From positions 682,001 to 746,000 of the forward strand of contig JAGYVD010000003.1 of NCBI GenBank assembly GCA_021209875.1: a stretch of 64,000 bases of DNA, in the 5' to 3' direction. Under the pieces are notes generated by a model, which saw only the letters and a program-made list of their open reading frames with translations, was not told where the DNA came from and did not search any database. Positions 24,482 through 35,760 of this stretch are shown here, in pieces. How positions within the stretch are numbered: the stretch's first letter is position 1; the number at the start of each line of letters is the position of its first letter. Origin of the DNA: Rosellinia necatrix (lineage: Eukaryota > Ascomycota > Sordariomycetes > Xylariales > Xylariaceae). Made by a program: the position numbers and the translations under genes.

Positions 24482-25477
24482 CCACCCTCATTCCAGGCCT
24501 CGCTCGCCAACGACGACAGCATCCAGCGCACGCTGGCGCTGCGCGACGACCCGCGCTGCTCCCAGTTCCCGATGGGCGACTACGCGTTCCTGATGCACGA
24601 GTTCGCGACGGCACTGGGCCTATCCATATCGCCGCCGACGGGGGGCACGCCGCCCCCCGCCCACGGCGCGCCCATGGACATCCTGACGCCCGCGCGGTAC
24701 CTCGGCGCGGGGGCCTCGGCCGCCCAGCGAGAGCAGGCGGCGCGGAGCCTGGCGTCCACGCGCGACGCCGCCGCCGCCGGCCTCGCGGGGCGCGCGTTCG
24801 TCGCGGCCGCCGTGTTCCGCTCGCTGCTGGGCGAGTGGCGCCTCGAGCGCGACCTCGTCTCCAGGCTGCCGAGCCACCCCTCCGGCCGCTTCGTCGGCAC
24901 CGCCAAGTTCCTACTCCGCGCCGGCACCGCGGACGGGAAGGGCGGCGGGCGGCGCGAACCCGCCACCGCCACCGCCACCGCTCGCCCCCCGCCGGGAGAC
25001 GATGGCAATGGTGGTGGTGATGACGACGATGATGATGATGATGATGATGACGCAGGCCTCGAGTACCTGTACGTCGAGGACGGCGAGTTCGCCGCGGCCG
25101 GCACCGACCTCCGCTTCCGCGCCACCCGCCGCTACGTCTGGCGCTACGACGAGGCCCGCGACCGCATCGGCGTCTGGTTCGCGCGCACGGACGACCAGGC
25201 GCGCGCCGACTACCTCTTCCACGAGCTCGCGTTCATCCCTCCCCCCCCGCAACCGGGCGGTGGCGAGGAGGAGGAGGAGGAGGAGGAGAGAGGGGATGGT
25301 GGGTGGTGCGCCAAGGCAAGCCACCTATGCGTGGAGGACCTGTACGACGTCCACTACGAGTTCCTCTTCCGCGCCGTGCACCTGCGCAAGTGGACGCTCG
25401 CGTACTCGGTGCACGGGCCCAAGAAGGACTATACCATCAGCGGCGTCTACATCAGGCCCGATGTGGCGGCGGCATAG
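22952..25477 (+). CDS. FAD/NAD(P)H-dependent flavin monooxygenase fused to a DUF6314-like domain, 3 exons
   Basis: The N-terminal 500 residues form an FMO-type oxygenase, which uses FAD and NADPH to oxidise N or S atoms or perform Baeyer-Villiger reactions. Exons are 22952-22976, 23032-23741 and 23801-25477, about 803 residues. The split FAD motif GAGPSG spans intron 1. Others are NIGGLW, VVATGFFG, HSSQYRD (FMO identifying region), VIGGQMSGVEIAG (NADPH site), APSFLPCDLPSYNLA and VIATGYDPSPS. After LGFVGFYRSPYWGVMEMQAR come low-complexity Ser, Asp and Glu tracts. A C-terminal domain of about 195 residues then starts at FVGTAKF and ends YTISGVYIRP, with YLYVEDGEF, ADYLFHELAF and HLCVEDLYDVHYEF, matching the DUF6314 pattern. 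An in-frame ATG at 22931 could extend the start by 7 residues. Substrate is unknown. Confidence 0.85.
24431..24482 (+). repeat. ATC/TCA trinucleotide microsatellite inside the monooxygenase
   Basis: About 17 uninterrupted TCA codons encode a polyserine linker. Slippage would change linker length without breaking the frame. Confidence 0.9.
25019..25053 (+). repeat. GAT trinucleotide tract encoding polyaspartate
   Basis: A (GAT/GAC)n run lies within the C-terminal domain of the monooxygenase fusion. A second, GAG-type tract (polyglutamate) lies at about 25264-25290 of the same exon. Confidence 0.85.
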
Positions 25478-26808
25478 ATAGATAGATAGATAGATAGGTA
25501 GATAGCGAGCTTAGAAAGCTAGCTAGCTTAGAACTGTTCTAGTAGGTGAGATAATCAACCATCTTTTACTTGGCCTGGCAAAAATCACATTGATGACCGG
25601 GCGTTTTTTTTTTTTTTCTTTCAATCTTTCTTCTTTCTATAGTAGATAGTGCTGTGTTTCTGGGAACTAGTAATATTTGTGTTCAACCGATGATCTCATC
25701 CCGGGACCCGTCGTCTCGTTTTTTTGATCCGGCCCCTTCGGGAACGATATGACGACAAAAGAAAAAAAAAAAATAGTCCCCACGCGCGATCGCTGTTATC
25801 TCTAATGCGGGGGGGGAGAGGGGTTCGGAGAGGGGTTGTTCGGAGAGGGGTTGGAATATTAGTATGTAATATAAGGGCGAATGTTGGGATTAGAATTAGT
25901 CTTAGTACAAGTGGATTAATACTGTTAATAGAAATGTAGTAATACTAAAAGGAGTATTAGTATAGGTGTGTCACGATTGGTATCCTTTACAGAAGCAAAA
26001 ACTCCTCGTTGGGATCCCGTGTGCATATTGATCGGAAGATGGACAACAGAAGAAACTATCTACATTAGACATTAGTCGTTGCTCATTGCAACCCTGTTCG
26101 TAACTGATTAAGACATGCGGGGGTGATGCATGGGCCATGTTGACCTTTTTCTTGCGGATTGGACAATCCCTCCGATTTTACCTCCTTTTGGCGTTACTCT
26201 CGATCAAATATTCTGATTCTCCCAGAGAACGATTCCGAGACGAGCTTACTGCCTATTCCGCCTATTCCTGTAAATCTTAGATAACTAATATCTGCGGGGA
26301 GCGAGATATCCCCGTCGATACAGGGGAGCCTCGCCGGATATGGCCGGGCCTGGCGACCTGCGCCCCAATGTGTGATTCAATATGCATCTGCTGTACGAGC
26401 TCTTCGATGTAGGCTGGCGAGACTTGTAAGCAACCCCTAGGCTGGCAGTCGAGATAGATCAATCTCGAACAGGAAGGTCGCTCTGATTCAAATACCGACG
26501 GCCAATTGCCAGCTACTATTGTGATGACTGATGTGTTTTCGAATACGACGTCATGGCTTTATTTCTGGGGCTTCGGTGTTGTCATCCTGCAGGTCTGGGG
26601 GGAGACGCAGATTGGAGTAGCGTTCGGGGCACGTTTACCGGTAGTTGACGGGATACCAAGCTCTCCGCCAAGCTATATTAATGTATGGTGGCCCGTCAAC
26701 TCGGGTGGTGGGTGTCGTGTGTGTTCTCTATACTCGTCCCGATACGGCAGGTTTGGAGGCCGGGATTAAAAGAAAATAAAACAATAACAACAACAACAAC
26801 TTCCCAAC
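25478..26808. other. intergenic region between monooxygenase and M28 peptidase
   Basis: It starts with a GATA tetranucleotide run (25478-25505), then a T15-type tract near 25605 and an imperfect CGGAGAGGGGTT repeat (about 25815-25853). Immediately before the peptidase ATG there is a CAA-rich leader (about 26782-26802), typical of an unstructured fungal 5' UTR. I see no gene. Confidence 0.45.
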
Positions 26809-29337
26809 ATGTTATGGAATACCCGCACCCAAGTGCTCGGTGCGGCGACGCTGGCCACCCTGTGCCGGGGCTGCGTACACGAGCGTGACTTCCGAACGCC
26901 CGGGCTCGTCGACAAGCGGCAGGCGTCCCCCCTGGCACCCCTCAGCCCCGAGGAGCAGATCCTGGTGGACTCGGTGTCGAACGTGACCATCTCGGAGTGG
27001 TCGTACTACTACACCCACGGCTACCACGTCGCGGGCAAGAACTTGACGATGGCCGAGTGGACGGCCGACCGGTGGCGCGAGGGCGGCTGGAACGCGAGCA
27101 TCGTCGCGTACAACGTGTTCCTGAACTACCCGGTCAACAAGTCGCTGAGCGTGGCGTTCCCGGACGGCACCACGTACCAGCCGGCGCTCGAGGAGGCGGT
27201 GCTGGACGCGGACGACACGACGAGCTACCCGGACCGCGTGCCGACCTTCCACGGGTACTCGGCGAGCGGGGCGGCCGAGGCCGAGTTCGTCTACGTCGGC
27301 CGGGGCCAGCAGGGCGACTTCGCGCGGCTGCGGGAGCTCGGCGTGCCGCTGGAGGGGCGGATCGCGGTGGCGCGCTACGGCGGGCCGTTCCGCGGCCTCA
27401 AGGTCAAGAACGCGCAGGAGAACGGGATGGCCGGGGTGGTCATCTTCACCGACACGGCCGACGACGGCGACGTGACCGAGGCCAACGGCCACGCGGCGTA
27501 CCCGGACGGCCCGGCCCGGCAGCCCAGCTCGGTGCAGCGCGGCAGCGTGCAGTTCCTGTCCGTCTACCCGGGCGACCCGACGACGCCGGGCTACCCGTCC
27601 CGGCCGGACTCGCCGCGCGCCGACGGCGGGCGGGTGCTGCCCAGGATCCCGTCGATGCCCGTCTCGTACGTCGACGCGACCCCGATCCTGGCCGCGCTCG
27701 ACGGTCACGGCGTCGACGGCGCCGCCGTGAACCGCACCCGCTGGGTCGGGGCGCTGAACGCTTCCTACAGCACCGGCCCGGCCCCGGGGACGACCCTCCG
27801 CATGAGCAACCTCATGGAGGACACGTACACGGACATCTGGGACGCCGTCGGCATCATCAACGGCACCCACCCGGATGAGACCGTCATTATCGGCAACCAC
27901 CGCGACGCCTGGATCGTCGGCGGCGCCGCCGACCCGAACAGCGGCACCGCCGTCATCGTCGAGCTGTCGCGCGCGTTCGGCAAGCTGCTGGCAAGGGGGT
28001 GGCGCCCCCGGCGCAACATCGTCCTCTGCTCCTGGGACGCCGAGGAGTACGGCCTCGTCGGCTCCACCGAGTGGGTGGAGGAGTACGTCCCCTGGCTCAC
28101 CGAGACCGCCGTCTCCTACCTCAACATCGACGTCGGCGCCGCCGGCGCCTGGCCCGATATCTCTGCCACCCCCGAGCTCCACGCCATCTCCATCGACGTC
28201 ATGAAGAAGGTCCCCTGGATGGACACGAATCGGACTATGTACGATGCGTGGCTTGAGTAGTAAGTGTTATCGACCTCGATCCCCCCCCCTTCCCCTCCCC
28301 CTTCCCCTTGCGTCTCACCGAGCGTGGCTTACACTGATACGGCTGATATAGCACCGGTGGCGAAGTGGGAGTGTTGGGTAGCGGCAGCGACTACACTGCC
28401 TTCGTGCACAACGGCATAGCCTCCGTAAGGATCATACCTGAACATTCGCGTTGGCATTGCTGATTGAACCCCCCGCTAGATCGATATGGGTGCCGGCGGA
28501 GCAGCGGGCGACCCAATCTACCACTATCACAGCAACTACGACTCCTATCATTGGATGTCAAACTTCGGCGATCCGGAGTTTCTGGCGCACAAATACATGG
28601 CGAAGGTATAACAAATAACCAACACAACACGGGACGAGAACACGTCTTTTGGCCTGACCCCAAGCCCGCTGACACGTGAGAAAACCCGCCTTATCTAGTA
28701 CTTGACCCTCCTGGCATACAACCTCGCGACGGCCGAGTTCCTCCCGCTCAACGTGACGAACTGGGCGACGCAGATGGACATCTACTACGCCGACCTCGAG
28801 GCCACCATCGCCTCAGCGCCCGACACCCCCCTCGACCTCTCCCCGCTGCGCGCCGCGCTCGACGGCTTCGCGGCCGCCGCGCAAGACGTCGAGGCGCTGG
28901 AGAGGCAGGCGGCGGAGAGCCAGGACCCGGCCCTGACGGCTCTCGTGAACCACAAGAAGCGCGACTTCCAGCGCGGCTTCGTCTCCCAGGGCGGCCTACC
29001 GAACAGGGAGTTCTTCAAGCACCTCATCTTCGCTCCCGGGTTGGACACCGGTAAGTAAAAAAAAAGCACCCTACCCTCTCCTCTCTACCCCTGATTTGCA
29101 TTCGCTTGCGCGCGCGCGCAAGATTTCGTAAAAAAACCGAGAAGGGAGGGAAAAAAAAGAAATAAAATAAAAAAGGAAAAAGAAAATCTAACTCTAGCTT
29201 CCGAAATAGGCTACGCGCCGACGACATTCCCGGGCATCACGGAGTCGTTCCTCGCCGGCAACATTTCGGTCGCCGCCGAGTACGTCCAGCGCACCGCCGC
29301 CGCGATCCGCGTCGCGGCCAACATCGTCAAGACCTAG
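26809..29337 (+). CDS. M28B metallopeptidase (glutamate carboxypeptidase II/transferrin-receptor-like), 5 exons
   Basis: This is a zinc exopeptidase probably working in the secretory pathway, vacuole or outside the cell; the first 20 residues form a weak signal sequence or anchor. Exons are 26809-28259, 28352-28424, 28480-28605, 28699-29050 and 29210-29337, giving 709 residues. Domains in order are a PA insert (about 130-300, with EGRIAVARYGGPFRGLKVKNA), the M28 catalytic domain, and a C-terminal TFR-like dimerisation domain with NREFFKHLIFAPG and TTFPGITES. Metal and catalytic residues are visible: His364 in GNHRDAW, Asp375 in ADPNSG, Glu412/Glu413 in DAEEYG, Asp441 in NIDVG, and a distal His in YHSNYDSYHW. 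Family length is about 700 residues. The gene is very GC-rich at third positions, which produces a long spurious antisense frame. Confidence 0.92.
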
Positions 29338-31044
29338 GGCGCTATTATTGACCCTTGGTGCGTCGTCTGCCGCGTCGTCGCGGCATCGGCGTACAGGGGC
29401 GGGAACGGGCTCTTCGAGGTCGTAAGGTAATCGGTAACTTCGACGAGGGCTTTGATTGCTGGTGTCTTTTGGATCACGGATAATAACGGATAAAGAAGGT
29501 CCTGGCTAGTTACTTGAAAACATCATTTTCACGCCTGCGGTTCGATTTGAAGATAGAAGGAATAATGGTCTTACAGGGTCGATGCTGAAGCTAGGGGTTT
29601 ACTGCCCCTGCCTCTATTAACACCAAATGACTTACTCGGTTATATTTACCCCTTTATACTCACCCCAACCTAGGTTATGTCATCCTATTATACTGCATTC
29701 AACCAATCCCCCCCATGTTGGCTATCACGTAACAGAGTAGCACTCGCTTATGTAGTAGCATAAAGAAGGTAGGTAGGCTGACAGCTCGTAGTTGGACGCT
29801 AGTGACCGTACCGGGCGTCGACCGCTTCGGCGTCGGCGCCGCTGCCGCTTACAGGCGCGGGTTATTATAACATTGAATATACTGCAAACCTCACCACCTT
29901 TACGCGCCGGTGCGAAAGGGGCCAACATGGGGATTTCTTGGGGGCCAATTCATGACTTCGACGCTCCATTCGCTCGTCGCGCGGCAGGCTAAGATCGTTA
30001 TATCACCAGCACGCGAGAAGAAACCATACTCGTCTGATATCCTCAAGTTGAAGAAGGGTTCTCGGAATTACTGGGACTGGGGTTACCATGAAGCGGGGAG
30101 CAATACTGAAGAGGTCGAAGGCTATGGCTAGGACCAAAAGTCCCGTCAAACGTGACGTTTATCTGAAGCCCGTTGTGGGAACTGAGCTTGCCCACCCCGC
30201 CCCCCTTTAGCCCGGCGTTTATTCAGTAGAAACTTTGAATGGACGTGAACGTGAAGATAAGGAAATAGAATAATACCATTTTATGCCAATGCAGGCTACC
30301 TTGGCAGTCTCGGCTACCCCGAAAATTGAGCCGCCGCGAAGGTGCTATGGCCGTCTACCCCGCAGTACTAGATAAACGAAATAGCACCCGAGTGGTGAGG
30401 TTCTGGGTTGTGCGGGCCTGCTACGACGAACTCCCAAGGTAGTCATGCAAGTAAGATGTTGGGATGGGGTGGACCATGGCGATCTAGAAGTGGGATGGGG
30501 GGGTTGGTTCTCGGTATAGGGGGACAGATCGCACGTGTCACAAGGTTCGCCTCTCACAGAGAACGTCCATGTTAGACATATGTGTTGTGAGTAGTTAGTA
30601 AGGTAGTTGGTTGAGCATTATATCTTGTGTAACGTTATCCTTATATATTGTACTTCTACACAACTTCTCGCCGCGGTTTGAAAACAATCTCTACATCCTT
30701 GGCTACTTGTGGCAAATTTTGAAATGGGATAAATATATACGCCTCCCTGGTTGACAAAATTTTGACAGGGGTTCTAAAAACACACCGATCCTTCATCCTT
30801 TGTGCAGATTAGTTTGGAGTAATACATGCCGCCGTAACACTGGATATCCATCTAGATGGGGGTATACAAGACTGCCGCTGGTTCCTGCGGGGGTTTACTT
30901 GCGTATGAACACATATAATATGTTCGGTATGTACTACATTCTCTCTTAGTCCGTTGTTTAAGCATTTTTATATCTGTGTTAGGGTTTATTTAAGGCTTAA
31001 AGAATAAAATAACCTATTACCCCCCCTGTGCTATACCTGCGAAA
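29338..31044. other. intergenic region between peptidase and methyltransferase
   Basis: I recognise no gene. A GTAGGTAGGC element lies near 29768-29778. The last 400 bases are AT-rich, in sharp contrast with the GC-rich methyltransferase that follows. Confidence 0.4.
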
Positions 31045-32058
31045 ATGAGCACACAACGTCGCGAGGGACCCTTTAACGGGGATATACTCAACGGCGGCCA
31101 TGCCTTTTGGCATGCGTATATTGAAACTCGCGCCTCGCCGAGCGAGGCGTTCTTCAAGCTTATCCATAACTACCACAAACAAAACGGCAACCCCTGCAGC
31201 GCCGTTGCGCACGACGTGGGGACCGGCCCCGGGAACATCGCCCGGCGGCTGTTACCCTACTTCGACCACGTGGTGGGGTCCGACGTGAACGAGAAAGCGC
31301 TCGACGCGGCGCGCACCCTCATCCCCGCGGACGACCTCAAGCACATGACGTTCGTCGCCTGCCCGGCGGAGGCGCTGGCGCGAGCGCCGCTCCTGCCGGA
31401 GCACGCGGGGCCGGGCAAGACGGACCTGGTCGTCGTCAGCGAGTGCATGCCGCTCCTGGACGCGCCGCGGGCCATGGAGGCCTTCCACGCCCTGCTGCGC
31501 CCCGGCGGGACGCTGGCGATCTACTTCTACGGGCGGCCGGTGTTCGTCGGCGAGCGCGCGGCGACGTACAACGCCATGTACGGCGCGATCGCGGCCGCCG
31601 CCCACAAGTGCCTGCAGCCCCTGCGGGGCTCGCCGAGCTTCGCCGCCTACCACCGCTCCGCGACGACGCTGTACAGCTGGCTCGACAACGTCGAGGTCCC
31701 GCCGGGGTCGTGGGAGCGGGTCGAGCGGCGGAAGTGGAATCACGACCACAACCTCGCCTTCAGCGGGCCCGAAGGCTACGACTTCGAGTTCGAGGCCGTC
31801 GATCGCACGCACGCCGCGGAGACGAAGGTGGAGGTCATAGATCGCGAGTTCTGGGGCGCCGAAATGGGCGTCGACCGCCTGGCTGCTTACCTCGGCTCGG
31901 CGCTGCTGGGCTATCGCGATCGCCCCGAGACTGCAGACCAGGTGGTTAAGGTAGACGAGCTGATACAGGAACTTAAAGTGGCGATGGGAGATGAAGACTC
32001 GAAGAAAGCTAGGGTGACGTTTACTGTCTCTCTAATCTTAGCAACAAAGATTGCTTAG
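31045..32058 (+). CDS. class I SAM-dependent methyltransferase (TMT1/CRG1-like), intronless
   Basis: This is a soluble small-molecule methyltransferase of 337 residues. Motif I is HDVGTGPGNIA (about residues 56-66), the SAM-ribose acidic residue is the Asp of GSDVNE (about 80), and motif IV-like DLVVVSECMPLLD follows. RPGGTLAIYFYGRP is the post-IV strand. The long C-terminal half (TTLYSWLDNVEVPPGSWERV onward) resembles fungal trans-aconitate/cantharidin-type methyltransferases. The substrate is not deducible. The start is the first ATG, preceded by an AT-rich leader. The body is far more GC-rich than its flanks and than the last 60 codons, and there is no intron. Confidence 0.85.
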   Translation: MSTQRREGPFNGDILNGGHAFWHAYIETRASPSEAFFKLIHNYHKQNGNPCSAVAHDVGTGPGNIARRLLPYFDHVVGSDVNEKALDAARTLIPADDLKHMTFVACPAEALARAPLLPEHAGPGKTDLVVVSECMPLLDAPRAMEAFHALLRPGGTLAIYFYGRPVFVGERAATYNAMYGAIAAAAHKCLQPLRGSPSFAAYHRSATTLYSWLDNVEVPPGSWERVERRKWNHDHNLAFSGPEGYDFEFEAVDRTHAAETKVEVIDREFWGAEMGVDRLAAYLGSALLGYRDRPETADQVVKVDELIQELKVAMGDEDSKKARVTFTVSLILATKIA

Positions 32059-32917
32059 TATACTGGGCGTAAACTATCACCATGAGTTGTTGTTCCTGAG
32101 TTCTTTTCGTTTGCCATGCGCCATGATCTACAATGCTGTTTGATTAATTTTATCAAGCCCCTTATAAAATATACCAAGCGAATGGGAATGAGAATGCTAC
32201 AAATGTATTAATTCTATACGCTGCATGAAAGACCAAACTATTATATCACGACATGGCGACGAGATTTGTCTTTATGAAATCCTGAAATGCTCAAAACTTC
32301 ATAGAACTCGAAGATTCGGAATCTTTCCTGCCAGCAATAAATGTACCTATAAAAGGTTCATATGCGCTTCATTTGCGTACATCACCTTTATGTTAGGGAT
32401 CGTCGACTACCTTAGAAATTACCAATCAGTCTTTTAAATAGCAGAGCGGTAACATACTCCGTGACGCAGCTAACTCAAATTCAGCTTATCCACAAAATTA
32501 AGTTGTTCTATTTAAAACAAGTTTGACCTTTGCCCCTTGTCACTCTGAGATCCTATACAGCCGCCAATAATACCGAACCGCCAACTAGTGGTTGCTGCCA
32601 GTGGCACGTTGTACTTGTTTTGATTGGCTCTAATATCAAGTGTATAGGTTCCCCGTTTCTTGGGTAATTTCCTCGTTTTAGTAAAAGGCTGACACAGGTC
32701 TATGGACTTCAACTAGTGAGAATTATCTAGCCCAGCAGCTAGGATACCGGATGTGCGCTCTAACTATTTCGGACCTGGAGTAGAGAGAATGATCGTATAT
32801 TATACTACCTAGACAGTGAATGAACTTTCTTGTCCGCGGTTCAACCCGTCACTCTACCGTCGAGGCTATATAAGGAGCAACAAAAGAAAACATTTCGCAG
32901 CCTCAATGCTGAACAAT
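32059..32917. other. intergenic, AT-rich
   Basis: No supported gene. A frame at about 32225-32437 is open but unrecognised. A string near 32838-32870 resembles a tRNA T-arm on the - strand without the rest of a cloverleaf. Confidence 0.35.
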
Positions 32918-33781
32918 TCATGGTACCTGTATCGCCTCCATATCTCCGAAGTCAAAAGTATCCGGGTCTAACCAACTAATTATGGTAGCACTTTCAAGCT
33001 TGTGATCCACCTCAAAATCCGTCATTGGCAATCCGTAAAAGTCAAGAGGTCTATCGACCCAGTTAATGCCTTTGGTCCCCATCACCTCCCTGCACTTCCG
33101 GCAAGCGATCTTAGAGACTCCGATATTTTCGGTGTGGAACTGGGGGTGCTGACGCAGATACCTGCATATTTGCATTTCTGCATGTTGCTCGGCATTTTCG
33201 AACACAGTTGACGGCTTTTTCTTTGGCCGGAGCACGTAAACTCTCATTTGGTGTGTTTGCGGATACACCTTACATGCCTTTCGTATCCTTTCCAGGAAGC
33301 GATCGTCGTAGAAGCCGAACCGCTCAGCAGAACTGTTGCCTCTGCCTCCTTTTTTAATGTCCCTGTAGCTGCGCGCTTTGATATTGGCAGCAATTAAAAT
33401 GTCGTCGCCGCACACTGCCACAGCCACGGTGTCGTTACTCTTTTGTAGATAGACTTTCTTCCACCAGTCATTCGCCTGCTTCAGTGTAATTTGCGTATAC
33501 TTGTAGCGCTGGTGGGCTCTTCGGTATTCTTGGTCTTGAGAGATCTTGCCTTGGGCCGCTATCTGACCCATTCTTAATAGGTAAAACTGCTCCTTGGCCT
33601 GTGCCGCCGCTTCCTGTGGTGACACATCGGGAACTCCGTTTGGGTAAATGGAAGCCAATGCCGTTGCCGATATTGCGGCATGATCGTGTAACCAGAATTC
33701 CCAGCTTAAATGGTATGCGAAGTCTCTGAGCCACAGGCCGGACGTTCCAGCCGCCCTTCCTGAACCGGCGTTCGTTGCCAT
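32918..33781 (-). CDS. hypothetical protein with a nucleic-acid/nucleotide deaminase-like HAE...CxxC motif
   Basis: This single-exon protein has 287 residues from the first ATG of the frame (33781). The C-terminal third carries the signature of the cytidine-deaminase-like superfamily. QHAEMQICRYL holds the zinc-binding His and proton-shuttling Glu (about residues 200-202). IGVSKIACRKC supplies the two zinc Cys (about 227 and 230), preceded by a predicted strand pair near 118-133 (VAVAVCGDDILIAA). This layout recalls the fungal and bacterial deaminase families whose helix 2 begins HAE and whose helix 3 begins S(K)xxCxxC (OTT_1508-like and toxin-type deaminases). The N-terminal 110 residues are helical and match nothing I know. 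It may act on free nucleotides, RNA or DNA; none can be chosen from sequence. It sits alone between AT-rich spacers, at the left edge of the HET-rich island. Confidence 0.7.
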   Translation of the reverse strand: MATNAGSGRAAGTSGLWLRDFAYHLSWEFWLHDHAAISATALASIYPNGVPDVSPQEAAAQAKEQFYLLRMGQIAAQGKISQDQEYRRAHQRYKYTQITLKQANDWWKKVYLQKSNDTVAVAVCGDDILIAANIKARSYRDIKKGGRGNSSAERFGFYDDRFLERIRKACKVYPQTHQMRVYVLRPKKKPSTVFENAEQHAEMQICRYLRQHPQFHTENIGVSKIACRKCREVMGTKGINWVDRPLDFYGLPMTDFEVDHKLESATIISWLDPDTFDFGDMEAIQVP

Positions 33782-35760
33782 GGTGGGCTTTGGCCAACAA
33801 TATTCCAATTGAATGGCTTCCCCGGGTCGAGGTATGTGCTGTGGGTGAATTAAGGTGATAGATCGGAAAAGGTTGAGCTGTGAAGTAAACTTCCGTAATT
33901 AATGTGTAGAATTGGTTTGGGCAACTGGAGCTGTGTTACTGTGATACTTGAAAAAGCTGGAGATAATAAAGTTGGTTGGGTTGGCGGTGCCCGTTTTATG
34001 CCATCTCCGGGAGGCAAGTGGCCTCCCCTTATTCCCTCAAGGACGGGCTTCATTTTCGAATTGCAACAATCTGAAAGTCGACCGTGACGTCGCCAAGCAT
34101 GTGACAAATCTCACGATATTCGGACGATTCCGGCCGGTCGCCGGGCCTAATGCGGTTCTCGTTTTGGTCTCACCGCTCTTATGGTTGGGGATCGAGCTCG
34201 CCCCCTTTCTCTCCAGAATTGGATGATGCGAGGACAAGTGGCATAGAGCGGGTTGGCTTCAACCCCATTAAAGTGCATAGAAAGCGTGCTGTGAAAGAAG
34301 ATTGGTCAATACGAGTTCTTCCAGCAGCGCTCTAACAGAAACTATTTAATACCTTGGGCTATTTGGGCTCGGGATGGACTCTCTGGCGCATACCGGCCCG
34401 GAACAGAAACTGGAGACTCTATCAAGGCGTTCCTCGCATTTTACGATAGATCCACTTAGCCGACCTCGGCGCATACGATGCACGAGATCGATGCAAAACC
34501 TCTCTATTGAGCTTTTCAGCTTCCCCTTTGTATGGGATGCAGAGACTCTGCTTTGCACTATTTCATAATACGCACGAGTTACATCACACACCTACGCATC
34601 AGGCTGCCACCTGTTCTCCCAAGCTTTGACTACTCCACTTGACGCGCGATAGATGCATGATCTATACTCTATTGCTCTGGGTGGCGACGCATTCGCAATC
34701 TGGTGAAACCATAATGAGGTTTCTACCGCGCCAAAAACAGGAGATGGCGGCAAAATATCTATTTACCGTCCTACTCGTGACGGACACAAGTCTGGGAGCC
34801 ACCTCCGGCCAAATAAAGACAATTCATGGCTGACCAATAAGATTTTGCTCCATGATAGTGGCGTCCTGTAGTGTTGAGGGGCGAGGGAAAACGAAGTGAC
34901 CGTTCGGTGAACACCGTCTTGGTTACATAATTTGATCATGCTTGCTCTTATCCATGTACTGTCTTCATTCCTATACCACAACCCCTGTGAGATAACTGTA
35001 TGATATGTAAATAGACCCGCATTTAATGGTCCAGTGCACGCTCAATATAGGTAGCCGCCTTTGACCGTAATGGCTGATTCGAAACTTTTGTTGTTCTTGG
35101 AGGCAGTTGACGGATCCACTAGCACTCTGACTTGTGATGGTAGCTCGGAGTCGGGCTGGGCTTTTACGAAGGGCCCAAGACCTACAAAAGCCTCAAGCAC
35201 AAGAATGACACTTTGGTAATTAATGTACTAATACTCGTGTATTGGTTGGAATGTTATAAGCACGGCATGTCATACATATATATCGGTCTGTAGGAATGGA
35301 ACCAAGCCTTTCCAACGTTCGGTCGGGAGCTTAGCCGGTTAGGCAGTTTGACTACGGCCCGCCCGAGCTGAATCTGTACGCATGCGGGCCTAAACATGTA
35401 GCTAGGGGCCCCTTTTGCGCTGGCTTCATGACGACGATGCTTCCCCTATTCGTCTGCGCCTATCCAGAACCTGGAGGTGGCCGACGGAACCATGAGAGTG
35501 CTTGGTTCTCTTGCTCAGCTCGAATCTACTGATTCCCAACATCACAAAGGAGCTGCGCAATTATGGGGTTTTCAGCGTGGTGCCCGGTACCGCCAGATAT
35601 GGTATACGCCGCCTGGGGGGAGGGAGGGGGGGGATTAGAATATAAAGTATCATTCAGATCTCATATACCTAGGAAAACCAATGAATCAAAATATTACTGC
35701 CACCCTCAGTGCACAGGTCATGACCTAAAGTTCTTCGCGTTCTGATCTACTTTCTCAACT
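33782..35760. other. intergenic region left of the giant gene
   Basis: No complete gene is seen. A GC-balanced patch at about 35530-35640 contains a short frame with protein-like composition (IPNITKELRNYGVF) that ends in a stop. It could be a remnant exon of the giant gene or an unrelated relic. Confidence 0.35.

Noticed and set aside
26812..28182. 456-codon antisense frame opposite the M28 peptidase
   Set aside because: It is a by-product of strong GC bias at third codon positions; composition is Arg/Val/Gly-biased with no domain, while the + strand has the full catalytic motifs.
31252..31812. Antisense and alternate frames over the methyltransferase
   Set aside because: Arg-rich shadow frames in GC-rich coding DNA.
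32838..32880. - strand GGGTTGAACCGC resembling a tRNA T-arm
   Set aside because: Lacks a D-arm/A-box at the right distance and a 7-bp acceptor stem.
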